A stretch of DNA of 64,000 nt from Clostridia bacterium. Lineage in GTDB: Bacteria > Bacillota > Clostridia > Oscillospirales > Acutalibacteraceae. Below, one piece after another: positions 1 through 7,913 of this stretch. The stretch spans positions 1 through 64,000 of the forward strand of contig JAILMJ010000053.1 in NCBI GenBank assembly GCA_024692685.1, given 5' to 3'. The translations under genes and the position numbers were made by a program. The number at the start of each line of letters is the position of its first letter. Position 1 is the stretch's first letter. The notes beneath the pieces are model-generated. The model did no database searches, was not told the origin of the DNA, and saw nothing but the letters and a program-made list of their open reading frames with translations.

Positions 1-94
1 AGGGATTGCGGGTTTCTTTTTGCTCGTTTTCGGCAAATTTTATTATTCTTTATGAGCATCAAATTTCGCAAAAATACCCCGTTTTTTCATATAA

Positions 95-127
95 GTGTCG
101 TCAAAGTGTCGTCAAAATGTCGTCAAA
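95..127. repeat. three tandem 11-bp repeats
   Basis: Three head-to-tail copies of RTGTCGTCAAA (first base G, G, A) lie back to back. They sit just beyond a decayed recombinase fragment and its terminator-like hairpin, so an attachment-site or integrase-associated role is possible. That role is inference; the repeat itself is seen directly. Spacing and unit length exclude a CRISPR. Confidence 0.7.
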
Positions 128-161
128 AATAAAGCCCAAAATATCAATAAAATCAAAGGAA

Positions 162-201
162 GCCGCCCCACAGACTGAAATAATTTTGTCTGCGAGGCGG
201 C
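162..201 (-). terminator. GC-rich hairpin, probable terminator
   Basis: GCCGCC and GGCGGC arms flank an inner CAGAC/GTCTG pairing with a short AT loop. Read on the minus strand the hairpin is followed by a T-rich tail, so it would end transcription from the recombinase remnant just upstream. Confidence 0.6.
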
Positions 202-210
202 ATATTTTCG

Positions 211-413
211 TCATTTAAGGTATTTTTCAAGCTTTTCTATTGAATGCTTCTTTCTCGGGCAAGCGCGTTTTTCGGCGGATCAAAATAAATACAAGGATTA
301 TAATCAATTAATCTGTTGCGTTTCCCGTATTCAAATACAGATGAAACGGCAGATATATTTATCAATACTGTCTTTGTTTGAAAGCGGTCTTTTTGAAATG
401 GTCCTCCCGCTCA
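211..413 (-). pseudogene. tyrosine recombinase (integrase) fragment, degraded
   Basis: Reading minus from about 410 gives an open stretch with the residues SVFEYGKRNRLIDYNP and then FDPPKNALARERSI, which looks like the end of the core-binding domain of phage/transposon tyrosine recombinases (pattern: helix, Lys/Arg-rich, NP, then Pro-Lys linker into the catalytic domain). The frame hits TAG at 237-239, while the neighbouring frame continues as EKLEKYLK and stops at 211-213, so there is at least one frameshift and the whole catalytic domain (R..HxxR..Y) is missing. I read it as the scar of a lost integrative element. The family call is from pattern memory and is moderate. Confidence 0.45.
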
Positions 414-525
414 ATCCTCATACAGTTGTTGTATATGGTTCCTCTAACTATAGAAAAAGATTCTGAATGCTTTTAACCAAATATGAGTTTATTCCATTTG
501 ACATTTTTATTATCTTTTATAGATG

Positions 526-557
526 CCACCCACAGATAAAGGAGCAACTGTGGGTGG
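526..557 (-). terminator. terminator after the LRR surface-protein gene
   Basis: A perfect 10-bp stem, CCACCCACAG paired with CTGTGGGTGG, with a 12-base loop lies eight bases past the stop codon of the LRR gene. The U-tract on the minus strand is weak (AT-rich rather than all T), so efficiency is uncertain. Confidence 0.6.
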
Positions 558-564
558 ATTATTG

Positions 565-3500
565 TCAAATATTATATTTCGGTTCAACTCTTATTTCAGG
601 CAAAGAACCAAATAAAACCCGGAAAAAAGCAATGAGTTTCTGAACGAATCCGGCGTTACATTTAATCTTTCCACCTTCTTTTACCAGTTCATTGCCGCTG
701 ATATCTTTCTGAACCTTGCCGTCTTCGTCAACAATCTTTACAAAATAGGCAACATCGTTTTTTAGTTCGCCGTATTCATAAGTAACCTCTTTGTTATCAC
801 CATTTATCTCTTTGCCGTTAACAACAATGACAAGGTGATATGTCGGACCAAGATTTGATGCAGTTGCCTTTATCGTTACTTTGGTTCTGTAGTCGATAGA
901 AGTTGCTCCTGCAACATTTATGACAGCATTCGCCGTCGGATTAATCCGAGTATCTTCTTCAATAACTACCGCAAACTCACTGAATGAACTAATCCTGAAA
1001 ACAAAGAATCCGTTTTCAATTGTCAGATCTCCGTTAACATACTTTATTCTTTCCGTATTCCCGTTTGCCATTCGGTGATGAATAAAAAGTTTAGGAAACA
1101 TCTCTGTGGTTATTGCCGCGGGAATCGGTATTCTTACAGTTGCCTTGTTGCCGTTTACAGGCTGCACCATTTCATTGTTGCTGTTGTGAATATGAATTTC
1201 ATACAATCCAACCTGTGTGCCACCTGAAATCGCCTTGTAAGCTGCGAACCGATTGTCGTCTTCGTTTATTCTTTCAACAATGAGGTCAAGGTCGTTGTCA
1301 TTCTCTGTTCCGAATGTGCCGTCTTCAAATTCCACAGACACACCCGTGGATGTGTCTGTTTTTGAGCAACTGAGTTTTGTCCCGGGAACGAACCTTGTAT
1401 CAGTTGCGTCACAACGACTGCATTTCCCTGTTTCCGTACCGTCGGACTTTGTAGTCGCATCGTTGTTATACACATAATCGGTAAAACTGTGGCCGAGCGA
1501 AGGCACATAATTATCTGTGTATGCGTCCCCGCAGATACAGGTAAAAGTTGTATAACCTTCACCAGTGCATGTCGGAACAATCACGACGGAAGAATAGCTG
1601 TGTCCTGTTGGATTGGTTAAAACCTTCTCTCTGCTGAGCTCAGTTCCGCATATGCCGCATCTGACTACATTGTAATAATATCCGCCTTTTGTACAGGTTG
1701 CATAAACTTCACTTTCTTTTACAGGCCCAAGAGGAACGTGCGCACCGAGTTCTCTGTATTTATGTATCCTGCTGATTTCGTCGCCGCATACGGAACAATA
1801 AACCACTTCATCGTATTCACCGGCTTTATTGCAGGTGGAATCTGTTGATTCCTCTATGACTGAATCCGCCGGACTGTGGTCTCCCAGCGGTAATTCTTCG
1901 TATGTTGTGTAGTCACATCTTGAGCATGTGACATACGCTTTGTATCCGTGTTCAATACAGGTGGACGGTTTTGCTTCGTGTGGAATCTCGTCATGACCGA
2001 GAGGAGCGATTTCTTCGGCGGATTTCAGAACTTTTTTACATACAGAACAATAAATTCCATCAGTAACACCGCTATCAGTACACGTTGCAGGAGCGCCGGA
2101 TATCGTCACCTCTGTGTGACCCTTTGCAGGTTCAACAGCTATATAGCTGTAGTCACAGACAGAACAGACATAAACTGTCTGACCTTCTTCAGTGCAGGTC
2201 GGTTCTTTCACTGGATTTCCGTCATCAAATACATGTTCTGAATGATAATGAATGATTGCCTCATCAAAAGGCTGAATGTCGGTATCATCAATATAGATAT
2301 TATTCCATTGCTCTTCGGTTCCATTATAGTAAACCTCGGTAAACGGGCAGTCGCGAAAGGCCCCAAGACCAATATTGGTAATCCCGTTTCCCAAAGTAAG
2401 ATTTTCCAAGCCAGAGCACCATGAAAATGCTTCATCATTAATATCAGTAACGCTGTTTGGTATAGTTATTGATGTGAGGGATTCACAATTATAAAACGCC
2501 TTATCTGCAATAACTTTGACACTGCCGTCATCGGGTATCACTGAATTTTTGCATCCCAAAATCAGTTTACCGCTTTCGGTTTCAATTATACAGTTCCCCG
2601 CACTGTGAAAAACAGGATTCTCGGCGCTGACAGAAAAATTCTCAACAGAATAATCGCTGTAAAACTGAGGATAATCTATGTTTCTGACACTTGCCGGCAA
2701 CACAATTGATTTATACTTTCTACCGCCATCTAAGGCCATTTCATCAATTCTGACCGTTCCTTCTTTCACGACGAAAGTTTCATCACTTGAACTTGCGACA
2801 GCATTAAGATTACCGGCAACATAAAAGCCGTTATTATACCAGTTGGATGATTTGCGAGAAAACGGAGTTAAATTAAACGCGTGATATCCGACAAAATCAC
2901 AAATGTCCGGAAGCTCAACAGTTTCAAGAGATGTACACCCCTCAAAAGCAATTACTCCTATATAATCGACACTCGCCGGAATCGAGATTTTTGAAAGAGA
3001 ATAGCAATTACAAAATGCACCGTCGCCGATTGTCCGTATGTTATCACCAAGATCCACTGTCTCAAGATATTCGCATCTTTGAAATGAACTTAATCCGATT
3101 TCGGTTACGGAATCGGGTATGGATATGCTTTTAAGTCCTGTGCAATTAATGAAAGCTTGAGACCCTATGGATTTAACACTGTCGGGTATTTCTATTTCCG
3201 AAAGAGAAGTGCAGTCCAAAAACATTGAGTTTCCGATTGTTTGAATTCCCGCACCAAGGTCAATGCTTTCGAGGGAAGAACAGCCAAAAAATGTACTGCT
3301 TCCCGGATTAATGACACTGTCAGGTAATACTATGGATTTAATGGCAGTGCAACCATAGAAAACCCCAGATCCCAGATTAATTACAGTATCCGGCAGAGTC
3401 ACATTATTCAGCGCAGTGAATCCGTAAAACGCATTGTTGCCGATATAAGTAATACCAGGTTCAAATATAATATTTTTCATTTTCTTGTAGTACTGATTCC

Positions 3501-3759
3501 AGGGCGCCGTGGTTACAAGACCGGTACCAAAATCTTTTTCCTCGCAGTAATAATCATACATATTTCCTGTTCCGGAAATAGTAAGTGTTTTTGTTTCTGA
3601 ATCATAAGACCATAGCAGATTATCCCCGCATTTATTGTCCGCCGCAGCATACGAAAACAAACCGGGAACATATTCAGTAATATTACAAACAACCAGAATG
3701 CTGAAAAACACAAACAGTGTCATCATCGCAAATAACATTCTATTTGTTTTATTCTTCAT
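565..3759 (-). CDS. secreted BspA-like leucine-rich repeat protein with Cys-rich repeats
   Basis: The predicted 1064-residue protein has an N-terminal hydrophobic signal segment (about 8-27), a BspA-type lead-in (CGDNLLWSYD...TISGTG, about 45-70), then a long run of LRR_5 repeats of the form F..C..L..I.LP.SV..IG..AF (about 95-530). After this come four to six Cys-rich units of the type PTCTEEG...C..C, each ending in a GH step (about 545-815), a beta-rich region and a C-terminal module ending in KLIAFFRVLFGSLPEI. LRR_5 proteins of Bacillota are usually cell-surface adhesins or host-interaction proteins; that role is inferred. There is no LPXTG or SLH anchor. The second of two adjacent ATGs (3759) sits 6 bases from GGAGG and is preferred over 3762. 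It is the last gene of the minus-strand envelope cluster and shares both Cys repeats and the C-terminal module with the protein at 7914-10610. Confidence 0.85.
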   Translation of the reverse strand: MKNKTNRMLFAMMTLFVFFSILVVCNITEYVPGLFSYAAADNKCGDNLLWSYDSETKTLTISGTGNMYDYYCEEKDFGTGLVTTAPWNQYYKKMKNIIFEPGITYIGNNAFYGFTALNNVTLPDTVINLGSGVFYGCTAIKSIVLPDSVINPGSSTFFGCSSLESIDLGAGIQTIGNSMFLDCTSLSEIEIPDSVKSIGSQAFINCTGLKSISIPDSVTEIGLSSFQRCEYLETVDLGDNIRTIGDGAFCNCYSLSKISIPASVDYIGVIAFEGCTSLETVELPDICDFVGYHAFNLTPFSRKSSNWYNNGFYVAGNLNAVASSSDETFVVKEGTVRIDEMALDGGRKYKSIVLPASVRNIDYPQFYSDYSVENFSVSAENPVFHSAGNCIIETESGKLILGCKNSVIPDDGSVKVIADKAFYNCESLTSITIPNSVTDINDEAFSWCSGLENLTLGNGITNIGLGAFRDCPFTEVYYNGTEEQWNNIYIDDTDIQPFDEAIIHYHSEHVFDDGNPVKEPTCTEEGQTVYVCSVCDYSYIAVEPAKGHTEVTISGAPATCTDSGVTDGIYCSVCKKVLKSAEEIAPLGHDEIPHEAKPSTCIEHGYKAYVTCSRCDYTTYEELPLGDHSPADSVIEESTDSTCNKAGEYDEVVYCSVCGDEISRIHKYRELGAHVPLGPVKESEVYATCTKGGYYYNVVRCGICGTELSREKVLTNPTGHSYSSVVIVPTCTGEGYTTFTCICGDAYTDNYVPSLGHSFTDYVYNNDATTKSDGTETGKCSRCDATDTRFVPGTKLSCSKTDTSTGVSVEFEDGTFGTENDNDLDLIVERINEDDNRFAAYKAISGGTQVGLYEIHIHNSNNEMVQPVNGNKATVRIPIPAAITTEMFPKLFIHHRMANGNTERIKYVNGDLTIENGFFVFRISSFSEFAVVIEEDTRINPTANAVINVAGATSIDYRTKVTIKATASNLGPTYHLVIVVNGKEINGDNKEVTYEYGELKNDVAYFVKIVDEDGKVQKDISGNELVKEGGKIKCNAGFVQKLIAFFRVLFGSLPEIRVEPKYNI

Positions 3760-3778
3760 CATGTTCCTCCTGCAAAGA

Positions 3779-5665
3779 TTATTCTACATCTATGGTAATG
3801 TTGTATGTTTTGCCCGCTTCGGCAGTGATTGGAAGAGGGTCGCCTGAATGCTCGGCAAAATCAGTATCGTACCCTTTGGCGGCAACCGCCTGTTTGGCAT
3901 CATCAAAAGTGAATCTGTCTCCGGCATTAAGCGTAACGCTTGTTGACCCGACATGCATTCCGCCCTGTGTAATAGAAATATTGACAGTAGCTTTCTGCGC
4001 CTGTGTAGTTGTAGTTGTGGTTGTCGTTTCTGCCTGCCTGGTGGTTGTCGTTGTTGTAGCTCTGGTGGTAGTGGTTGTTGTTTCAGCAGGCCTCGCAACA
4101 GTGGTTGTATGTCTGGTTGTGCCTGCCGTTGTTGAAGCCCTGGTCGTTGCAGTTGTTGCTTCAGCCAATCTGGTAGTGGCAGTCGGTGCCCTGTACACCG
4201 CTGTTGTGGCTTCCGCAGTTCTTGCTAAAGTGGCAGAATTTTTAGTTGCCGCGGTTGTATTGGGTTTCGCCGCCTGTGTTGTTGATTTGGTTGACGAATC
4301 TTTTATGGTTGAGGAAGATTTGGCTTCCGTCGTATTGGCTGACGAACGACGTGAAGTCGATTTATTCTCAGGTCTGGTATAGGTTGGCCCCTGTCTGGCG
4401 GTTGTCAACGATACCGGATTAACTGTTGTCATCTTTGCCTTTGTTTCTGCTTGTGTAACATTTGTGCGCTTGGTTTCTGCAACCTCATAAGAATCGTTTG
4501 ATATTTGTTCAAGCTCAGTCTTTTCTGAAGATATGTTTTCACCTTCATCATTTATGGCTTTACCGGTACCGGCATTTGTGTGTGTTGACGAATTCTTTGA
4601 CCGTGTTTTTTCTGATTCGTAAATATTCTCACTTCTATTTTCCGCAATCGTTGCAGTTTCCTCTACCGCATTTGCACTCTCTTCCAAATAAAACGAAGCT
4701 TTATTATCTTCCCTGCTTTTTGTTGAGATAGAATCAATGCTTTGTCGAGTTTCGGAAACAGATAATTCCTTTTTTTCGGTTTTAATATTTTTCACGGCAA
4801 CGGTTGTCCCGGCAACTGCCCCGCCTACGACAATCAAAGCGACTGCAGAGGCTACGGCCTTTTGAACTGCCGTAAAACCGATAATCTTAGCTGTCAGCCC
4901 TCCCCCTACAACAGTGGAAGCAGCTGCAGATCCGGCAGAAGCAGATTCTGCAGTAATAGCAGCCAAAGTTGCAGCCGATGTTCCTCCTTTAATAAATTCA
5001 GCGGAGCTTGACACAGATGCCGATTTGAGAGCCCACACAAGAATCGGTATGGGAGCAATACCGAGAAGTTTTCCATTCTTCTTTTCATACTCTTTAATCT
5101 TGTTGGAAAGTTCTTTTTTTGCATGAAACAACCGGCTTTTGACTGTGTTTTCATTGACGTCAAGAGAATCTGCAATCTGTTTGATTGAAAGATTATTATA
5201 ATAGAAGAGCAGGACAACCGTTCTCTTGTCATCGCTGAGAGCGTCAATCATTGCCATGACATGTTCTTTCAATTCCTGCTGTTCAATTCCCACACCGGGA
5301 ATAAAATCGACATTGTCCTCTTCAATATAATCTGATAAGGCTTTTTCGTTTTCAGCAGAAACATCCTCATTTTCTGCAAAAACATATTTGTTGTTTTTGC
5401 GAAGAACCTCTTTAGCTTTGTTGGCCACAATCATATTGAACCAACTCATAAAAGATTCCGACTTTTCCAGTGTCGCAATCTTGTCAAGAACTATCATATA
5501 GCTTTCCTGAAGTACATCTTCTGCATCCTGCTCTGATTTTACAATTTTGATAGCAGTAAAATACGCAGTATTGGCAGTAAGATTATATACAGCCTCGAAA
5601 GCTTTGCCGTCGCCGGATTTCAGTTTTATTACTTCTCTGGTAAGAGCATCTTTTTCAATATCCAT
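3779..5665 (-). CDS. ECF-like RNA polymerase sigma factor fused to hydrophobic segment, Thr-rich stalk and C-terminal domain
   Basis: Residues 10-90 match sigma region 2 (AFEAVYNLTA...QDAEDVLQESYMIVL...FMSWF) and 130-190 match sigma region 4 with a helix-turn-helix (LSIKQIADSLDVNENTVKSRL). ECF factors normally end near residue 190; this one continues to 628. The extension has a short hydrophobic patch (203-213), an Ala/Ser/Gly-rich part, a hydrophobic segment at about 270-291, a Ser/Thr/Lys-rich linker, a low-complexity run of Thr with Arg/Ala spacers, and a compact beta-type end domain (about 556-628). A membrane-tethered transcription factor with an exposed stalk is the simplest reading, but topology is uncertain: the residues after the segment are positively charged and the patch at 203-213 could be a second crossing. 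Start: ATG 5665 has GGGG five bases upstream; the upstream ATG (5683) and TTG (5701) have poorer sites. It lies between the LRR gene (19 bases downstream) and tiny peptide genes, so it may regulate this cluster. Confidence 0.8.
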   Translation of the reverse strand: MDIEKDALTREVIKLKSGDGKAFEAVYNLTANTAYFTAIKIVKSEQDAEDVLQESYMIVLDKIATLEKSESFMSWFNMIVANKAKEVLRKNNKYVFAENEDVSAENEKALSDYIEEDNVDFIPGVGIEQQELKEHVMAMIDALSDDKRTVVLLFYYNNLSIKQIADSLDVNENTVKSRLFHAKKELSNKIKEYEKKNGKLLGIAPIPILVWALKSASVSSSAEFIKGGTSAATLAAITAESASAGSAAASTVVGGGLTAKIIGFTAVQKAVASAVALIVVGGAVAGTTVAVKNIKTEKKELSVSETRQSIDSISTKSREDNKASFYLEESANAVEETATIAENRSENIYESEKTRSKNSSTHTNAGTGKAINDEGENISSEKTELEQISNDSYEVAETKRTNVTQAETKAKMTTVNPVSLTTARQGPTYTRPENKSTSRRSSANTTEAKSSSTIKDSSTKSTTQAAKPNTTAATKNSATLARTAEATTAVYRAPTATTRLAEATTATTRASTTAGTTRHTTTVARPAETTTTTTRATTTTTTRQAETTTTTTTTQAQKATVNISITQGGMHVGSTSVTLNAGDRFTFDDAKQAVAAKGYDTDFAEHSGDPLPITAEAGKTYNITIDVE

Positions 5666-5750
5666 AAAGACCCCGTAAGCCATAAGATTCTCTGCACACA
5701 ATATTCCAACTTGTAATAATCATATCACAAGAAAGTGTGAATGGCAATTG

Positions 5751-5885
5751 TTAATTAATATTCATCCTGGTTTTTAAATAAACAGTCAGAATTCTAAGCA
5801 GGAGCTCTGTTTTTTGCTCGTTTGATAAGACAAGGTCCTTTGCTTCGTCAAAAAATGACAGACGGATTATTTCGCTTATATCCAT
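5751..5885 (-). CDS. 44-residue hypothetical peptide
   Basis: A short open frame begins MDISEIIRLSFFDEAKDLVL and ends KTRMNIN, with a clear AGGAGG nine bases before ATG 5885; an in-frame TTG one codon upstream (5888) would give the ideal six-base spacing. The product is soluble, rich in Leu and charged residues, and predicted helical. I do not recognise it. It lies about 85 bases upstream of the sigma-factor start in the same direction, so it could be a co-transcribed regulator or partner of that protein (inference). Confidence 0.55.
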   Translation of the reverse strand: MDISEIIRLSFFDEAKDLVLSNEQKTELLLRILTVYLKTRMNIN

Positions 5886-5924
5886 CAACGATCATCCTCC
5901 TTGCCGTTTTCTTATCTTGATTTG

Positions 5925-6101
5925 TCACTTCCAGGGAGTCCATTCCACCTGATGATTTTCTCTGTTGTAATATGAATGGTCCCCCCAATCATAACCTGCC
6001 ATTGCGTCGTCATAAGAACTTGATGAACTGCTGCTGTCATCATGACAAAACAATCCTATGAGAAGCAATGCCGCTATTACAAATATTATTGCTTTTTTCA
6101 T
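5925..6101 (-). CDS. 58-residue secreted or membrane-anchored peptide
   Basis: The peptide starts MKKAIIFVIAALLLIGLFCH, a short Lys start plus a strong hydrophobic stretch with a Cys at residue 19, followed by Asp-Asp and a run of seven Ser, then an acidic, aromatic tail. The Cys context (GLFC) is a poor lipobox, so it may be a lipoprotein or a simple signal-peptide product. GGAG lies seven bases upstream of ATG 6101. Same strand as and between the zinc-ribbon lipoprotein gene and the 44-residue gene. Function unknown. Confidence 0.6.
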   Translation of the reverse strand: MKKAIIFVIAALLLIGLFCHDDSSSSSSSYDDAMAGYDWGDHSYYNRENHQVEWTPWK

Positions 6102-6132
6102 ATCCGTACTCCAATCTGTAAATATTTATAGC

Positions 6133-7017
6133 TCATCCATATATTTTGTGGTAAAACTTATCAGAAATAAAACGAATGCCATAATATCCAGGATGCCATT
6201 CTCCAAGAATATTATATGGTTGGGTATATGTGCAGATAAAATACCCGTTTGTCATTTTTAAACTGTATTCTTTTCCGGAGGATTTTAATTCTTTCATGGA
6301 CAGTTCCAATGAAGAAACAGCATTTTTAAATTTTTCGGTCTTGACAAACTCAGAATCAACAGCTTCAAAAAATGCAGGCGCAATATCAATGAAGTCATCC
6401 GTAGTGTCAAAGTATGCATCAATGTGTTCTTCATAAGGTTCCGAGCCCGAGAATCCTTCTGAATCTGCATACCATACTCTTATATACCTTGAAGGCATCC
6501 CGGAATAAATGTCATTGACAGAAAACGTTGATCCGTCATTAAACCATACATCGTCGTTGTTTCTGTTTTCAGTACACACAACTGTTCCTTCCGGCAGATA
6601 GGACACCAAACGTTTCTTAAAATCATTGCATGAAAGAGCAAGCCCGCCGGAAGAAAACAAATCCAGTTTCGACTTAGCCTCTTTTTTTTCAAATCTTTCT
6701 TCAATTATCTCTCCGCAAACGGAGCATTTGCAATATTCTTTCCCGCCTATTAGCGCTTCATCTGCTTTGACCCATTCACTGGTCTTATGTCCGATTGGAT
6801 CTCCTTCTTTTTTGCCACATACAGAGCATGTTTTCGGTGAGGTGCAGCTTGCATCATTCCATTTGTGACCCAATGCCTCTCCTTCTGTTTCACCGCATTT
6901 GATGCAGGTTTTGGCGGAAACGCAGTTTGCAGGAGCCCATTCGTGCTCAAGACAGCAAGCACCTAAAGAAAACAGAATACTTAACACTGCAACAATAGCG
7001 AAAAATCTGTTTTTCAT
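6133..7017 (-). CDS. lipoprotein with two CxxC zinc-ribbon-like repeats
   Basis: The 294-residue protein has a signal peptide with lipobox LGAC (Cys at about 21). It then carries tandem units W..A.C...KTC..CG..EGE.LGHKW (about 25-75) and a third CxxC pair (about 95-105), followed by a mixed alpha/beta domain of about 170 residues I do not recognise. The Cys units match those of the next gene upstream and, more loosely, the repeats in the two giant surface proteins. Four Cys in two CxxC pairs per unit suggest bound zinc or disulfides outside the cell. It is paralogous to 7086-7886 in its N-terminal half. Confidence 0.8.
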   Translation of the reverse strand: MKNRFFAIVAVLSILFSLGACCLEHEWAPANCVSAKTCIKCGETEGEALGHKWNDASCTSPKTCSVCGKKEGDPIGHKTSEWVKADEALIGGKEYCKCSVCGEIIEERFEKKEAKSKLDLFSSGGLALSCNDFKKRLVSYLPEGTVVCTENRNNDDVWFNDGSTFSVNDIYSGMPSRYIRVWYADSEGFSGSEPYEEHIDAYFDTTDDFIDIAPAFFEAVDSEFVKTEKFKNAVSSLELSMKELKSSGKEYSLKMTNGYFICTYTQPYNILGEWHPGYYGIRFISDKFYHKIYG

Positions 7018-7042
7018 ATCAATTTTTTGTCCTCCAGAAATT

Positions 7043-7078
7043 TTGCATACTGCTCAAGCGCAGTAAAGCAGTATGCAA
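7043..7078 (-). terminator. perfect 12-bp hairpin between the two paralogous lipoprotein genes
   Basis: TTGCATACTGCT pairs fully with AGCAGTATGCAA around a 12-base loop, eight bases after the stop of the upstream lipoprotein gene. The minus-strand tail is AATTTC, so it may be a partial terminator or an mRNA-stabilising hairpin that sets different levels for the two lipoproteins. Confidence 0.6.
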
Positions 7079-7085
7079 TTTCATT

Positions 7086-7886
7086 TTAACCAAAAGTAAA
7101 TTTTGCGGTTGAAAATGACAACATGGGATAATCGTTCAATGATGGATAGTAAAGCAAAACAACTGCCATGGTTTTAAGCTTATATGATGCACCGTAAACA
7201 CCGTTTATGCTATATGAAAAACCATCTTTTATCTTTTTTTGAGCTTCAGAATATGATGACTTGTCCGCATACGGATCAATGGCCTTTGCCAGATATGGAG
7301 TCAAATAAACCAAATCTTCTTCTCCGCTGACCTTTGTACCCCAAAAATAGATAGTGTCCTTGTAATTTCCTGATTTTTTTATTTCAACAGTTGCATAGGC
7401 GTCTCCCTGTATATTGAAGCCGTCATCATACAAATCTGTAATATAACAACCCTCAGGCAGATAATCTATCAGGTATTCGGCAAACTCCTTTGTTGACATA
7501 AGCATACCCTTTTCTGTTGATATTACCGTTTTCTTCTGAGGAGTTTTTCTGGGCATATTTCTTGTTTCCTCTTCTGAGCAAACCGAACATATACGCTTTT
7601 CTTTATATCCGATTTTTTCGGAATTTAAAGGTTCCCACTCTCCAAATTGATGGCCAAGCGGTTCTCCTTCTGTTTCGCCGCAAACCGAGCAAGTTTTCGG
7701 CGTAGTACAATCTGCGTCTTTCCACTTATGTCCAAGTGGCTCCCCTTCTGTTTTACCGCACTTACTACAGGTTCTTGGAGAAGTGCAGTTTGCTTCTATC
7801 CATTCATGGCTAATGCAACAAGCTGTCATTGAAATAATTAAACATAATAACACTGCGGCTGTTGCAATCTTCTTAATGATTGTCAT
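7086..7886 (-). CDS. lipoprotein with zinc-ribbon-like repeats, paralogue of the downstream gene
   Basis: From ATG 7886 the product is 266 residues; AGGAGG lies nine bases upstream, whereas the longer frame would need a TTG inside that site. It has a signal peptide with a TACC lipobox, two tandem Cys units (HEWIEANCTSPRTCSKCG and the like, about 24-75), a third CxxC near 95, and a distinct C-terminal domain of about 150 residues. The N-terminal half is closely related to that of 6133-7017, while the C-terminal halves differ, suggesting a duplicated lipoprotein stalk carrying different heads. Confidence 0.8.
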   Translation of the reverse strand: MTIIKKIATAAVLLCLIISMTACCISHEWIEANCTSPRTCSKCGKTEGEPLGHKWKDADCTTPKTCSVCGETEGEPLGHQFGEWEPLNSEKIGYKEKRICSVCSEEETRNMPRKTPQKKTVISTEKGMLMSTKEFAEYLIDYLPEGCYITDLYDDGFNIQGDAYATVEIKKSGNYKDTIYFWGTKVSGEEDLVYLTPYLAKAIDPYADKSSYSEAQKKIKDGFSYSINGVYGASYKLKTMAVVLLYYPSLNDYPMLSFSTAKFTFG

Positions 7887-7913
7887 ATTAACAGACCTCC
7901 TCAAATAACCCTT

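Noticed and set aside
95..127. CRISPR-like repeat
   Set aside because: Units are 11 bases with no spacers.
3717..4382. Long plus-strand open frame of 221 codons rich in Val
   Set aside because: It is the antisense of the Thr/Ala-rich low-complexity stalk of the sigma protein; such repeats leave open frames on the other strand. No ribosome site fits.
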